Below, piece after piece: positions 18,044 through 28,073 of a stretch of 56,992 nucleotides of DNA (position 1 is its first letter; each line of letters starts with the position of its first letter). Both the position numbers and the translations under genes were made by a program. The notes under the pieces were generated by a model that had not been told where the DNA came from, did no database searches, and saw only the letters and a program-made list of their open reading frames with translations. Source of the DNA: Lapidilactobacillus concavus DSM 17758 (GTDB taxonomy: Bacteria > Bacillota > Bacilli > Lactobacillales > Lactobacillaceae); NCBI RefSeq assembly GCF_001435835.1, contig NZ_AZFX01000001.1, positions 1 through 56,992 of the forward strand, written 5' to 3'.

Positions 18044-18076
18044 GATTGTCGCAAAAGTTCCACCTTTGTCACAATC
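18044..18076. terminator. Hairpin of the TTGT-GCAAAA family, near the end of the CPBP gene
   Basis: GATTGT-C-GCAAA pairs with TTTGT-C-ACAATC with one C-C mismatch and one G-T pair. An A-run (18037-18043) precedes it, which reads as a T-run for the minus-strand CPBP gene. Related hairpins follow clpX and pyk. Confidence 0.6.
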
Positions 18077-18105
18077 CATGCTATTTGTCTCAGTGTTGTT
18101 TAAAC

Positions 18106-18762
18106 TTAATGAACTAATAAGGCCAAGGCCATGGTGATGCCGTTGAATAAGCCGTGAGCAACGATGTTCACTGTAATTGACTTTGTGCGTCTGAATAACC
18201 AGCAGAGTGCAAGTCCTAAGCCTGCGTAAACAATTAGATAATGATTATCATTGTGGGCGAGGCCGAAGAGTAGCGCAGAAGTCAGGGCAGCGCCTAGTGG
18301 GTTGATCAATGTTCGCCCAACGCCGTAAATATTTTTGCGAAAGACGATTTCTTCCATCATTGGTGCGAGCACGACCGCATAAATCACAAAAGCTGGGGCC
18401 ATTTTAACAATCTGAAGAATCTCTTGAGTGTTTTGTGATTGAGTTTGTTGACCAAAAATAAGAATAATTGTCAATGAACAAACGATCTCGACTGCGAATA
18501 ATAGAAACATTCCGGCGACACCATACAATGTCTTGTCGGCAATCGAGAGCTTGGGGGCAGGGGCTAAGCCTAATTGTCGATCTGTCGAACGATCAACTAA
18601 AATCAGAACCAAGGTGCCAACGGCCGTGATCGCGACTTGAAGATTAATGGCGAGTGCCCCGCGGAGTTTAAAAAGCTGTAAGATCCATCCGGGTAAGACT
18701 AAGACGACAAGGTAAATCAAGATGATCATGCCGATTTTTGAGAGTACACGTTTATTCGTCAT
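18106..18762 (-). CDS. CPBP family intramembrane metalloprotease
   Basis: A 218-residue membrane protein with about six to seven hydrophobic segments. The glutamic protease-like (CAAX/ABI) motifs are intact: EEIVFR at about 137-142, FGLAHND, and HGLFNG near the C-terminus. In lactobacilli such proteins include bacteriocin-immunity-like members (PncO/Abi) and proteins of unknown role; no bacteriocin gene is nearby, so immunity is not supported. The gene stands alone, divergent from groES, with a GAAAGGATAA ribosome binding site. Confidence 0.88.
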   Translation of the reverse strand: MTNKRVLSKIGMIILIYLVVLVLPGWILQLFKLRGALAINLQVAITAVGTLVLILVDRSTDRQLGLAPAPKLSIADKTLYGVAGMFLLFAVEIVCSLTIILIFGQQTQSQNTQEILQIVKMAPAFVIYAVVLAPMMEEIVFRKNIYGVGRTLINPLGAALTSALLFGLAHNDNHYLIVYAGLGLALCWLFRRTKSITVNIVAHGLFNGITMALALLVH

Positions 18763-18921
18763 AAGTTATCCTTTCTGTTATTAATGGTTCTATCATATCA
18801 ATTTTCAAGACAATAAACAAAGTCGCTTGATGTCTCGCTAAATATTCACGCGAAGCGATTCAATCACGATGACAATGTTGGTCAGATTCAAGCATTTTTT
18901 CAAAAATATGAAGCCCAATAC

Positions 18922-18949
18922 TTGCATTCACCTCTAGAAATGTTATGAT
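18922..18949 (+). promoter_or_regulatory. groES-groEL promoter
   Basis: TTGCAT (18922-18927) and TATGAT (18944-18949) are separated by 16 bases. The CIRCE element begins 11 bases after the -10 box, placing it at the start of the transcript. Confidence 0.7.
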
Positions 18950-18960
18950 ATTTCTTGTGG

Positions 18961-18987
18961 TTAGCACTTAGATGTAATGAGTGCTAA
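18961..18987 (+). promoter_or_regulatory. CIRCE element (HrcA operator)
   Basis: TTAGCACTT, 9 bases, GAGTGCTAA: this matches the CIRCE consensus (TTAGCACTC-N9-GAGTGCTAA) with one mismatch at the ninth base. HrcA is expected to bind here and repress groESL until heat or unfolded protein relieves it. hrcA is not in the window. Confidence 0.95.
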
Positions 18988-19018
18988 ACTAATAAATCAT
19001 ATAACGGAGGGATTTTCT

Positions 19019-19303
19019 GTGTTAAAACCTTTAGGAGATCGAGTAATCGTTACTGTTGAAGAGCAGGAAGAACAAACAGTTGGTGGCATCGTCTTAGCAA
19101 GCAACGCCAAGGAGAAACCACAAACTGGTAAAATTGTAGCCGTTGGTGCCGGCAACGTCACTGATTCCGGGAAGCAATTACCTCTTGCAGTTAAAGAAGG
19201 TCAAACAGTGATGTTTGATAAGTATGCCGGCTCTGAAGTTAAATACGAGGGTCAATCCTACTTAGTGCTTCATGAAAAAGATTTAATGGCAATTGTTGAC
19301 TAA
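19019..19303 (+). CDS. groES: Co-chaperonin GroES
   Basis: A 94-residue lid of the GroEL chamber. The sequence [18 protein letters not shown], the mobile loop [18 protein letters not shown] and the C-terminal [13 protein letters not shown] are typical. The start is GTG 19019, with GGAGGG upstream; an in-frame ATG at 18977 lies within the CIRCE element and would add 14 residues not found in the family. It is the first gene of the groES-groEL operon. Confidence 0.97.
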   Translation: MLKPLGDRVIVTVEEQEEQTVGGIVLASNAKEKPQTGKIVAVGAGNVTDSGKQLPLAVKEGQTVMFDKYAGSEVKYEGQSYLVLHEKDLMAIVD

Positions 19304-19340
19304 GTTAAATAAATAAATTTTATTCGAGGTGTATTTTTAA

Positions 19341-20966
<1,626 letters not shown>

Positions 20967-20990
20967 TTTGGATTAAATTGGAAATTCAAG

Positions 20991-21022
20991 AAAAGCTTCG
21001 ATTTGATATCGAAGCTTTTTTT
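20991..21022 (+). terminator. Intrinsic terminator after groEL
   Basis: AAAAGCTTCGAT pairs with ATCGAAGCTTTT across a short loop and is followed by a T-run. Confidence 0.92.
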
Positions 21023-21199
21023 ATGCATTCGGTCAGCTTAAATAACAAATTAGATCTTTGGCTCATCGTTTTGACATCGTCATCAGACTTATCGTGAAAA
21101 AAGGCGGTTTTTGATGATGTTTCATTTACTTTTTATTGTAAATAAGATAAGATTAACAGGTATGTAAAACAGATTGATGTAAGATATCGGAGGTTAGTT

Positions 21200-22483
21200 A
21201 TGTCTACCACATGGGAAAAGAAAGGCACCAACGATGGTGAACTTTCATTTGAAATTAGTATTGATGAAATTAGCAAAGGTTTAGACAGTGCATTTGCACG
21301 TATTAAGAAAAACTTATCTGTACCTGGATTCCGTAAGGGTAAAGTTTCTCGTCAGGTCTTTAACAGAATGTATGGCGAAGCTTCACTTTATGAAGACGCC
21401 TTAAATATTGTTTTACCAGAAGTTTATGATGCAGCGGTCAAAGAAGCAAAAATCGAACCCGTTGATCAACCTGAAATCAGCATTGAAAAAATGGAACCAA
21501 ACGAACCTTGGTTGATCAAAGCCAAGGTTACGGTTAAACCAGAAGTTGTTTTAGGCGACTATAAAGGTTTGACGGTGCCAAAACAAAGCACTGAAGTCAC
21601 AGATGCTGATGTTGATGCTGAATTAGAGAAGCGTCGCGAGCAACAAGCCGAATTAGTGCTTAAAGAAGACGGTGTCAGCGAAAACGGTGATACTGTTGTG
21701 ATTGATTACAAAGGAACCGTTGATGGTGAAGCCTTCGATGGTGGTTCGGCAGAGAACCATTCACTCGAATTGGGCTCAAACACGTTCATCCCTGGCTTTG
21801 AAGATCAATTAGTTGGTCACAAGTCTGGCGATGAGGTTGATGTTGTTGTGACTTTCCCAGAAGACTATCAAGCTAAAGATCTTGCTGGCAAAGAAGCTCA
21901 CTTTGCAACGACTGTTCATGAAGTCAAAACCAAGCAATTACCAGAGCTTGATGATGAATTCGCTAAAGATGTCGATGAAGAAGTTGAAACTTTGATCGAA
22001 CTCAAAGCTAAGATCAAGGAACAACTCGAGAAGACAAAGAAGGACGAAGCTGAAGCTGCCATCCAACAAGCTGCCATTGACGGTGCAGTTGCCAATGCTG
22101 AAATCAAAGACTTGCCTAAAGCAATGATTGAAACAGAAGTTCACAATCAAATGGACCAATATTTAGGTAACATGCAACGCCAAGGCATTGACCCTAAGAT
22201 GTACTATCAATTAACAGGAACAAGCGAAGATGATCTTCACAAACAATTTGAGCAAGATGCTGATCAACGTGTTAAGACTGACTTAGTTCTCGAAGCTATT
22301 GTTAAGGCTGAAAAGATTGAGCCATCACAAGAAGAGATTGATGCTGAAATTAGTAGCTTGGCTAGCGAATACAACATGGAAGAATCTGCTGTACGCAAAG
22401 CGCTCACTGATGATATGTTAGCTCATGATATTGGTGTTAAGAAGGCTATCGACATTATCTCCGACTCTGCAGTTCAAGAATAA
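21200..22483 (+). CDS. tig: Trigger factor
   Basis: Ribosome-associated chaperone and peptidyl-prolyl isomerase, 427 residues. The ribosome-binding signature is [17 protein letters not shown] (in E. coli GFRxGKxP; here the last position is Ser). The FKBP-like domain covers about 160-245 ([19 protein letters not shown]), and a long helical C-terminal chaperone domain follows. A good GGAGG site precedes ATG. It is followed by clpX, a widespread arrangement (tig-clpX) that here lacks clpP between them. Confidence 0.97.
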   Translation: MSTTWEKKGTNDGELSFEISIDEISKGLDSAFARIKKNLSVPGFRKGKVSRQVFNRMYGEASLYEDALNIVLPEVYDAAVKEAKIEPVDQPEISIEKMEPNEPWLIKAKVTVKPEVVLGDYKGLTVPKQSTEVTDADVDAELEKRREQQAELVLKEDGVSENGDTVVIDYKGTVDGEAFDGGSAENHSLELGSNTFIPGFEDQLVGHKSGDEVDVVVTFPEDYQAKDLAGKEAHFATTVHEVKTKQLPELDDEFAKDVDEEVETLIELKAKIKEQLEKTKKDEAEAAIQQAAIDGAVANAEIKDLPKAMIETEVHNQMDQYLGNMQRQGIDPKMYYQLTGTSEDDLHKQFEQDADQRVKTDLVLEAIVKAEKIEPSQEEIDAEISSLASEYNMEESAVRKALTDDMLAHDIGVKKAIDIISDSAVQE

Positions 22484-22523
22484 GTCGATTAACTTCTGAT
22501 TAAGTCTGAGAAGTTAGACGGTT

Positions 22524-22555
22524 GAGGTTGACCCCTATTGCGTCAACCTCTTTTC
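22524..22555 (+). terminator. Intrinsic terminator after tig
   Basis: GAGGTTGAC (22524-22532) pairs perfectly with GTCAACCTC (22542-22550) across a 9-base loop and is followed by TTTT. It separates tig from clpX. Confidence 0.85.
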
Positions 22556-22715
22556 TGTCTTAATGATCATTCAGACTAACAGCGTGAATAACGTCATGAA
22601 GATGCTCTGGTGAGACCAGTCGAATTGGCCTTGCCAAGCCAAACAGATTGCTTTACAGTGCAGCTGAGTCGTGATAAGGTACACTTAAATTAAGGTTCAT
22701 AAAGGTGGACAAAAA

Positions 22716-23969
22716 ATGTTTGATAATATGCAGACGAGCGGAACGGTCAAATGTTCGTTTTGTGGTAAAACACAAGACCAAGTCAAAAAGATCATTGCCG
22801 GCCCCGGTGTTTACATTTGCAACGAATGTATTGATTTATGCAAAGATATTTTAGATGATGAATTACGTGCCGACGTCGTTGAACAAAACGTTAAGGTGCC
22901 GAAGCCACGGAAAATTCTTGATTTCCTGAACGAGTATGTTATCGGCCAAGATAATGCCAAGCGTGCGCTTTCTGTTGCAGTCTACAATCACTATAAACGG
23001 GTCAATCAAATGGCGATTGCCGAAGATGGTGATACTGAATTACAGAAGAGCAATATTGCGTTGATCGGACCAACTGGCTCTGGTAAAACTTTCCTTGCCC
23101 AGAGTTTGGCGCGCATCTTAAACGTGCCATTCGCAATTGCTGATGCGACCACCTTAACTGAAGCTGGTTACGTTGGCGAGGATGTCGAAAACATCCTGTT
23201 GAAGTTATTGCAGAACGCTGATTATGATGTTGAGCGTGCTCAACGTGGAATTGTGTATATTGATGAAATCGACAAGATCGCTAAGAAGAGCGAGAACGTG
23301 TCAATTACGCGTGATGTTTCTGGTGAAGGCGTTCAGCAAGCGTTGCTCAAGATTTTGGAAGGTACGATTGCTAACGTTCCACCACAGGGCGGACGCAAAC
23401 ATCCACAACAAGAATTTATTCAAATTGACACAACAAATATCTTATTTATTGTTGGCGGCGCCTTTGATGGCATCGAGAATATTGTTCGTCAACGTTTAGG
23501 CGAGCAGACGATTGGTTTTGGATCAATCGAAGAGAAGACACAGGAGCTAGATGCTGATCATATTTTGCAACAAGTCATTCCTGAAGATCTGATGAAGTTC
23601 GGGATCATTCCCGAATTTATCGGTCGAATTCCAATTATTTCAGCCTTGTCAAAATTGACTGAGGATGACTTGGTTCGTATTTTAACGGAGCCAAAGAATG
23701 CCTTGGTTAAACAATACAAGAAATTGATCGAACTTGATGGCGTCAAACTTGAGTTCACAGAAGGTGCGTTACATGCAATTGCGCATCAAGCCATCGAGCG
23801 CGATACCGGCGCTCGTGGGTTACGTTCAATCATGGAAAGTGTAATGCAAGACACGATGTTTGAGTTACCAGAGAAGGAGAACGTGAACAAAGTTGTGGTC
23901 ACGAAACCTTCAGTTGTGGATCAACAAGAACCTAAGTTGATTTTTGAGGATAGCGAAAAAGCGTCGTAA
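22716..23969 (+). CDS. clpX: ATP-dependent Clp protease ATP-binding subunit ClpX
   Basis: AAA+ unfoldase that feeds proteins to ClpP. Of 417 residues, the N-terminal C4 zinc finger uses Cys 13, 16, 35 and 38; Walker A GPTGSGKT is at 118-125; Walker B is [13 protein letters not shown]. The ClpP-docking loop IGF is present in the segment EQTIGFGS. A long leader separates it from tig; engB follows after a terminator. clpP is elsewhere. Confidence 0.97.
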   Translation: MFDNMQTSGTVKCSFCGKTQDQVKKIIAGPGVYICNECIDLCKDILDDELRADVVEQNVKVPKPRKILDFLNEYVIGQDNAKRALSVAVYNHYKRVNQMAIAEDGDTELQKSNIALIGPTGSGKTFLAQSLARILNVPFAIADATTLTEAGYVGEDVENILLKLLQNADYDVERAQRGIVYIDEIDKIAKKSENVSITRDVSGEGVQQALLKILEGTIANVPPQGGRKHPQQEFIQIDTTNILFIVGGAFDGIENIVRQRLGEQTIGFGSIEEKTQELDADHILQQVIPEDLMKFGIIPEFIGRIPIISALSKLTEDDLVRILTEPKNALVKQYKKLIELDGVKLEFTEGALHAIAHQAIERDTGARGLRSIMESVMQDTMFELPEKENVNKVVVTKPSVVDQQEPKLIFEDSEKAS

Positions 23970-24010
23970 TTCGTGGTGAATTGAATCGTTAGTCGTGATG
24001 TCATATCATT

Positions 24011-24057
24011 AAAAAAGAGGTTGTGGCAAAAGTCACCTTTTGTTGCAACCTCTTTTA
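24011..24057 (+). terminator. Intrinsic terminator after clpX (GAGGTTGTGGCAAAA family)
   Basis: A 16-bp stem, GAGGTTGTGGCAAAAG with CTTTTGTTGCAACCTC (G-T pairs included), has a 4-base loop, a T-run after it and an A-run before it. It resembles the hairpin after pyk and, more loosely, that at 18044. Confidence 0.92.
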
Positions 24058-24107
24058 TCGAGCTCGATTCAAATAAAGTCTTAATGTGAAATTGAAGAGG
24101 ATATAAA

Positions 24108-24695
24108 ATGAAAGTTACAGATGCACAAATGTTAATCAGTGCGGTCAGCGAGACACAGTATCCCAAGGAAGGATTACCAGAAATCGTCCTTTCTGGGCGC
24201 TCGAATGTTGGTAAGTCTTCATTGATCAATCGACTTCTGAGCCGAAAGAGCTTGGCGAGAACATCCAGTCAGCCAGGGAAGACGCAGACGCTGAATTTTT
24301 ATCAAGTGAATCATGTGTTGAACCTCGTTGACGTCCCTGGTTATGGCTACGCGAAGGTGTCGAAGTCACAGCGGGAGAAGTTTGGCCAGATCATCGAGCA
24401 TTATTTGATGTCACGTCAGGAGTTGAAGGGGGCGGTGATTCTAGTCGATGCGCGCCATGAACCGACCGCCGATGATCAGTCGATGTATCACTATGTAGAT
24501 TATTACGATGTTCCGATTCTCGTGGTAGCAACCAAAATTGATAAGATCACGCGCAATCAGCGTGCCAAGTCATTACAACGAATTCGTCAAGTCTTAGAAA
24601 TGCCTCAAGATTCCCCCTTACAGCCTTTTAGCGCGACAACAGGCGAAGGTGCATCAGAAGTCTGGCAGTGGATTGAACATCGCATGAAAGACTAA
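24108..24695 (+). CDS. engB: Ribosome biogenesis GTPase EngB (YsxC/YihA)
   Basis: Essential GTPase for 50S subunit assembly in Bacillus. The 195-residue protein has G1 GRSNVGKSS at 30-38, the TSSQPGKTQT switch I with the G2 Thr, G3 DVPGYG and G4 TKID. The position after clpX agrees with other Bacilli. A GAAGAGG-type ribosome binding site precedes ATG. Nothing unusual in the motifs. Confidence 0.95.
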   Translation: MKVTDAQMLISAVSETQYPKEGLPEIVLSGRSNVGKSSLINRLLSRKSLARTSSQPGKTQTLNFYQVNHVLNLVDVPGYGYAKVSKSQREKFGQIIEHYLMSRQELKGAVILVDARHEPTADDQSMYHYVDYYDVPILVVATKIDKITRNQRAKSLQRIRQVLEMPQDSPLQPFSATTGEGASEVWQWIEHRMKD

Positions 24696-24776
24696 GAAGA
24701 CTGCTCACGAGTAAAGCTGCAATCGCTTGACTGTCAATGGATTAAGTCAGCTTTAATTCGAGTGAGATTTCGTTTC

Positions 24777-24834
24777 AAAAAAAGCATTTCTTTCGCTTCC
24801 CAGTGACTGGGTGAGCGGGAGAAATGCTTTTTGT
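24777..24834. terminator. Bidirectional terminator between engB and the small minus-strand gene
   Basis: AGCATTTCT pairs with AGAAATGCT, with an inner CGCT/AGCG helix and a CCCAGTGACTGGG top. An A-run lies before and a T-run after, so it can end transcripts from both directions. Confidence 0.85.
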
Positions 24835-24848
24835 CTCATGATTATCGT

Positions 24849-24998
24849 TTATTTCTTTTTGTCAGTGATTTTTTTATCATCGTCAGCACGTTGGTTAACA
24901 TCTTTAAGCACTTCGCTGGTTTTCTTATCTTCAGGTAAGGTAGCAAACTTATCGAAGAGACTTGTGAGCTTGTCGTCACGTTTGATTGTTAATCCCAT
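24849..24998 (-). CDS. Small conserved-looking hypothetical protein, 49 residues
   Basis: A reading frame of 49 codons on the minus strand, with an AGGTGATG ribosome binding site 6 bases before the third of three consecutive ATG codons. The product starts MGLTIKRDDKLTSLFDKFATL and ends in a Lys/Asp-rich tail, so it is small, hydrophilic and charged with no membrane segment. It lies between a bidirectional terminator and the glnQ promoter region. From memory it resembles small SPJ_0845-type proteins found beside engB in lactic acid bacteria, but I cannot verify that. The function is unknown. Starts at the first two ATGs would add one or two Met. Confidence 0.7.
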   Translation of the reverse strand: MGLTIKRDDKLTSLFDKFATLPEDKKTSEVLKDVNQRADDDKKITDKKK

Positions 24999-25217
24999 CA
25001 TCATCACCTGCCATTCCTTTATGGATTTAGTTGACCAGAACTCGATGATCTGAGTTGTTCAATTCATGAGAAAGGGATTGTTAATGTAGCATCATCATAG
25101 CATATTTCGGCGATAATCGCTAGCGACCACCGGGGGATGAATTGGCGATCGTTCGAAGATGGCGGCGATTTAGAATGGCCTTGTCGTGACCAGGTGATAT
25201 ACGATTATATCGAATAA

Positions 25218-25238
25218 ATATTCCAATAATCGGAATAT
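25218..25238 (+). promoter_or_regulatory. Palindrome next to the glnQ-like promoter (operator candidate)
   Basis: ATATTCC (25218-25224), 7 bases, GGAATAT (25232-25238): a perfect inverted repeat ending two bases before the -35 box. The regulator is unknown. Confidence 0.45.
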
Positions 25239-25240
25239 AT

Positions 25241-25269
25241 TTGCATATTTATAAATTTAATGATATACT
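25241..25269 (+). promoter_or_regulatory. Promoter of the amino-acid ABC ATPase gene
   Basis: TTGCAT (25241-25246) and TATACT (25264-25269) are 17 bases apart. Transcription should begin near 25276, which rules out the ATG at 25270 as the start of the next gene. Confidence 0.75.
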
Positions 25270-25296
25270 TTGTTCATTCTTAAAGCGGGTGAAATG

Positions 25297-26037
25297 ATGA
25301 CAGTAATTCTAGAAACGAAACAATTAACCAAGAAATTCGGTGATAATCTTGTCCTGAAAGGGATTGATTCAAAAATCGAGCAAGGCCAAGTCATTGCCGT
25401 GATTGGACCTTCCGGTAGTGGTAAGAGTACCTATCATCGCTACTTAAATTTGTTAGAGCAACCAACATCAGGCTCAGTTGTTTTTGAAGATCAGACGATC
25501 AACCAGTTAACTGAGAACGAATTGGATAAGATTCGTGAAAAAATGGGGATGGTCTTCCAATCTTTTAACTTATTTGCAAATTATTCGGAGCTCGAAAATG
25601 TGAACCTTGCACCAATGAATGTTCAAGGGTTAACGGCAGAAGCGGCGACGAAACAAAGCCAAGCCTTGCTTGAACAAGTTGGGTTAGCAGATAAAGCTGA
25701 TGCACAGCCGACGAGTTTATCAGGTGGTCAGCAACAACGGGTCGCGATTGCGCGTGCCTTAGCGATGCATCCAGATGTCATGTTGTTTGATGAGCCGACT
25801 TCGGCGTTGGATCCAGAGATGGTCGGCGAAGTTTTGAACGTCATCAAGAATCTGGCGCAGACTGGGATGACGATGATTATCGTGACTCATGAAATGGGCT
25901 TCGCCAAGAACGTGGCCGATCAGGTCTGGTTCATGGATGAGGGGCAACTGATCGAAAAAGGAACGCCCACTCAAGTCTTTGATCATCCACAAGAAGCACG
26001 GACACAAGACTTTCTTTCTAAAGTATTAGTCAGCTAA
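25297..26037 (+). CDS. Amino acid ABC transporter ATP-binding protein, GlnQ-like
   Basis: A 246-residue polar amino-acid-type ATPase with Walker [10 protein letters not shown] at 37-45, the [16 protein letters not shown] signature and Walker [15 protein letters not shown]. The start is ATG 25297 (ATG 25294 is nearly as good), from the GGGTGA site and the promoter position. After Walker A the sequence reads [15 protein letters not shown]; the family usually has a hydrophobic pair where YH stands. Its likely partner, a binding-protein/permease fusion, is encoded about 2 kb downstream beyond uvrC, so the transporter genes are split. Glutamine, glutamate or another polar amino acid is the likely substrate. 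Confidence 0.9.
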   Translation: MTVILETKQLTKKFGDNLVLKGIDSKIEQGQVIAVIGPSGSGKSTYHRYLNLLEQPTSGSVVFEDQTINQLTENELDKIREKMGMVFQSFNLFANYSELENVNLAPMNVQGLTAEAATKQSQALLEQVGLADKADAQPTSLSGGQQQRVAIARALAMHPDVMLFDEPTSALDPEMVGEVLNVIKNLAQTGMTMIIVTHEMGFAKNVADQVWFMDEGQLIEKGTPTQVFDHPQEARTQDFLSKVLVS

Positions 26038-26171
26038 TAGCTGATCTCTAATTGCCGAGCTGGCGAGACGGTCAAGTCGGCTAAGTTTAAATTTTGACGA
26101 TTCTAAGCTACAATACTAAACAGGGTATTGTGGCTTTTTGCGTGTTAAAAATCAAATGATGGAGGCTAACG

Positions 26172-27956
26172 ATGGCTTCAGAACATATTGAGCATAAACT
26201 AGCCTTATTGCCTGACCTGCCAGGTTGCTATTTGATGAAGAATATCAACGCGCAGGTCATTTATGTGGGCAAGGCTAAGAATTTAAAGAATCGCGTGCGC
26301 TCATATTTTAAGAGTGCACATACTGGAAAGACGGCACGTCTGGTCGAAGAAATTGTCGATTTTGAGACGATTATTACCAGCACGGATAAAGAAGCCTTCC
26401 TGTTAGAAATTACGCTGATCCAGAAGCATCAGCCTTATTATAATATCCGATTGAAACAAGGGACGGGTTATCCTTACATTAAAATCACCAACGAGCGGGA
26501 TCCAATGATTCAGATCACCGGCCAAATCAAAAAAGATGGCGCCTATTATTTTGGTCCCTACACGAATGTTTATGCGGCTGAAGAAACGATGCACTTTATT
26601 CAGAAAGTTTATCCATTGCGTCGTTGTCAAGGCCATTTACACCGACCATGTTTGTATTATCATATGGGTCAATGTTTAGGTGCTTGTTTTAAAGAAGTGC
26701 CAGAGGAAACTTATCAACGTCAGATTGAGAAAATCAAGCGCTTTTTGAATGGTCATGTTGGCGAGATCAAGCGTAAGTTGACGAATGAGATGCAGACGGC
26801 TTCGGCTAAGCTACAATTCGAACGTGCGGCCGAATTACGCGACCAGTTGCATTATATCGATGCCACAGTTGAGAAACAGAAAATTATCTCTCACGATAAT
26901 ACACCACGCGATATTTTTGGTTATTACGTGGATAAGGGCTGGTTATCGATTCAGGTCTTCTTCATACGTCAAGCAAGGTTGATGAAACGAGAGAAACGAT
27001 TGATTCCGTTGATCAGCACTCCCGAAGAAGAGCTTTCAACGTTTATTTTGCAGTTCTACAATCGAAAGAACAACGTCTTACCAAAAGAAATTTTAGTGCC
27101 AAAGAACATTGGACAATCGATTCTGAGCGAGATTTTGAAGGTGCCGGTGAGAACGCCTAGCCGTGGACAGAAACGCGAATTATTGGCGCTAGCTGAAAAA
27201 AATGCCAAGCTAGTACTCGATGAAAAGTTTCGCTTATTGGAGTTGGATGAACGCCAAACCATTGGGGCACAAAATGAAATTTTATCTGCATTAGGATTGC
27301 CAAATGGTCATGTCATAGAAGCGTTTGACCACTCGCATATTCAGGGCGCCGATCCTGTTTCGGCGATGGTTAGTTTTCTTGATGGTCGTCCGGATAAGTC
27401 TAATTATCGTAAGTATAAGTTGCGGGGAGACGTCGAGGATCAGCAAGGTGCCGATGAAGCCGCGAATACCAGAGAAGTGATTCGTCGTCGATTTACCCGG
27501 CTATTGAAAGAAAGCAAGGCATTACCAGACTTGATTTTGATGGATGGTGGCATCATCGAAATGAACGCGGCCAAAGATGTACTTGAGAATGAATTGAATT
27601 TATTCACACCGGTCGCAGGCATGGTCAAGAACGATAAACATAAGACGGCGCAACTGATTTTCGGTGAGGATGGTCATCATGTGCCACTGGATCCTAAGTC
27701 TCAAGGCTTTTATTTACTGCAACGGATCCAAGATGAAGTACACCGTTTTGCCATCACCTTTCACCGTCAAACTCATGCGAAGAACAGTCTTTCTTCGAGA
27801 TTAGAAACGATTCAAGGTGTCGGTCCAAAAACGAGAACTAAGTTACTGAAGCATTTTGGTTCGATGAAGAAAATCAAGGACGCTTCATTGGAAGAGCTCC
27901 AAGAATTGGGTATCTCTAAAACAATTGCACAAACAATCAAGCTTGCGATTCAATAG
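26172..27956 (+). CDS. uvrC: Excinuclease ABC subunit C
   Basis: Makes both incisions in nucleotide excision repair. Of 594 residues, a GIY-YIG domain is at the N-terminus (PDLPGCYLMKN, VIYVGKAKNLKNRVRSYF), a Cys-rich segment lies near 155-175, and a UVR motif (LQFERAAELRDQLHYID) sits around 210-225. An RNase H-like nuclease (EAFDHSHIQGADPVSAMV) and C-terminal helix-hairpin-helix repeats follow. The last codons form the 5' arm of the terminator. It stands between two ABC transporter genes and has its own ribosome binding site (TGGAGG). Confidence 0.96.
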   Translation: MASEHIEHKLALLPDLPGCYLMKNINAQVIYVGKAKNLKNRVRSYFKSAHTGKTARLVEEIVDFETIITSTDKEAFLLEITLIQKHQPYYNIRLKQGTGYPYIKITNERDPMIQITGQIKKDGAYYFGPYTNVYAAEETMHFIQKVYPLRRCQGHLHRPCLYYHMGQCLGACFKEVPEETYQRQIEKIKRFLNGHVGEIKRKLTNEMQTASAKLQFERAAELRDQLHYIDATVEKQKIISHDNTPRDIFGYYVDKGWLSIQVFFIRQARLMKREKRLIPLISTPEEELSTFILQFYNRKNNVLPKEILVPKNIGQSILSEILKVPVRTPSRGQKRELLALAEKNAKLVLDEKFRLLELDERQTIGAQNEILSALGLPNGHVIEAFDHSHIQGADPVSAMVSFLDGRPDKSNYRKYKLRGDVEDQQGADEAANTREVIRRRFTRLLKESKALPDLILMDGGIIEMNAAKDVLENELNLFTPVAGMVKNDKHKTAQLIFGEDGHHVPLDPKSQGFYLLQRIQDEVHRFAITFHRQTHAKNSLSSRLETIQGVGPKTRTKLLKHFGSMKKIKDASLEELQELGISKTIAQTIKLAIQ

Positions 27957-27973
27957 TCTCGCAAGCTTTTTTG
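27939..27973 (+). terminator. Intrinsic terminator overlapping the uvrC 3' end
   Basis: AAGCTTGCGA (27939-27948) lies inside the last uvrC codons and pairs perfectly with TCGCAAGCTT (27959-27968), followed by a T-run. Confidence 0.9.
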
Positions 27974-27995
27974 TGTTTGAAAATGAATAAAAATA

Positions 27996-28010
27996 AATTT
28001 TTAGAAATTA
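27996..28010 (+). promoter_or_regulatory. CodY-box-like sequence
   Basis: AATTTTTAGAAATTA has three mismatches to the 15-base CodY consensus (AATTTTCWGAAAATT) and lies just upstream of the -10 region of an amino-acid transporter gene, a usual kind of CodY target. In AT-rich DNA such matches can be chance. Confidence 0.35.
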
Positions 28011-28036
28011 ATCGTGCATAAATATAAAAAATAGTG

Positions 28037-28042
28037 TATAAT
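28037..28042 (+). promoter_or_regulatory. -10 box of the binding-protein/permease gene
   Basis: TATAAT at 28037-28042 is perfect. The -35 region 17 bases upstream (GTGCAT, 28014-28019) is poor, which fits an activated or repressed promoter. The gene's ATG is at 28074. Confidence 0.55.
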
Positions 28043-28073
28043 ACTTTTATTATCAATAGGGGAAGTTGACATC

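Noticed and set aside
18106-18762. Bacteriocin immunity role for the CPBP protein
   Set aside because: No leader peptide with a double-glycine motif, bacteriocin transporter or histidine kinase gene is nearby.
25060-25217. T-box or other riboswitch before the ABC ATPase gene
   Set aside because: No T-box motif, specifier loop or terminator/antiterminator pair was seen, and the promoter lies only about 20 bases before the gene.
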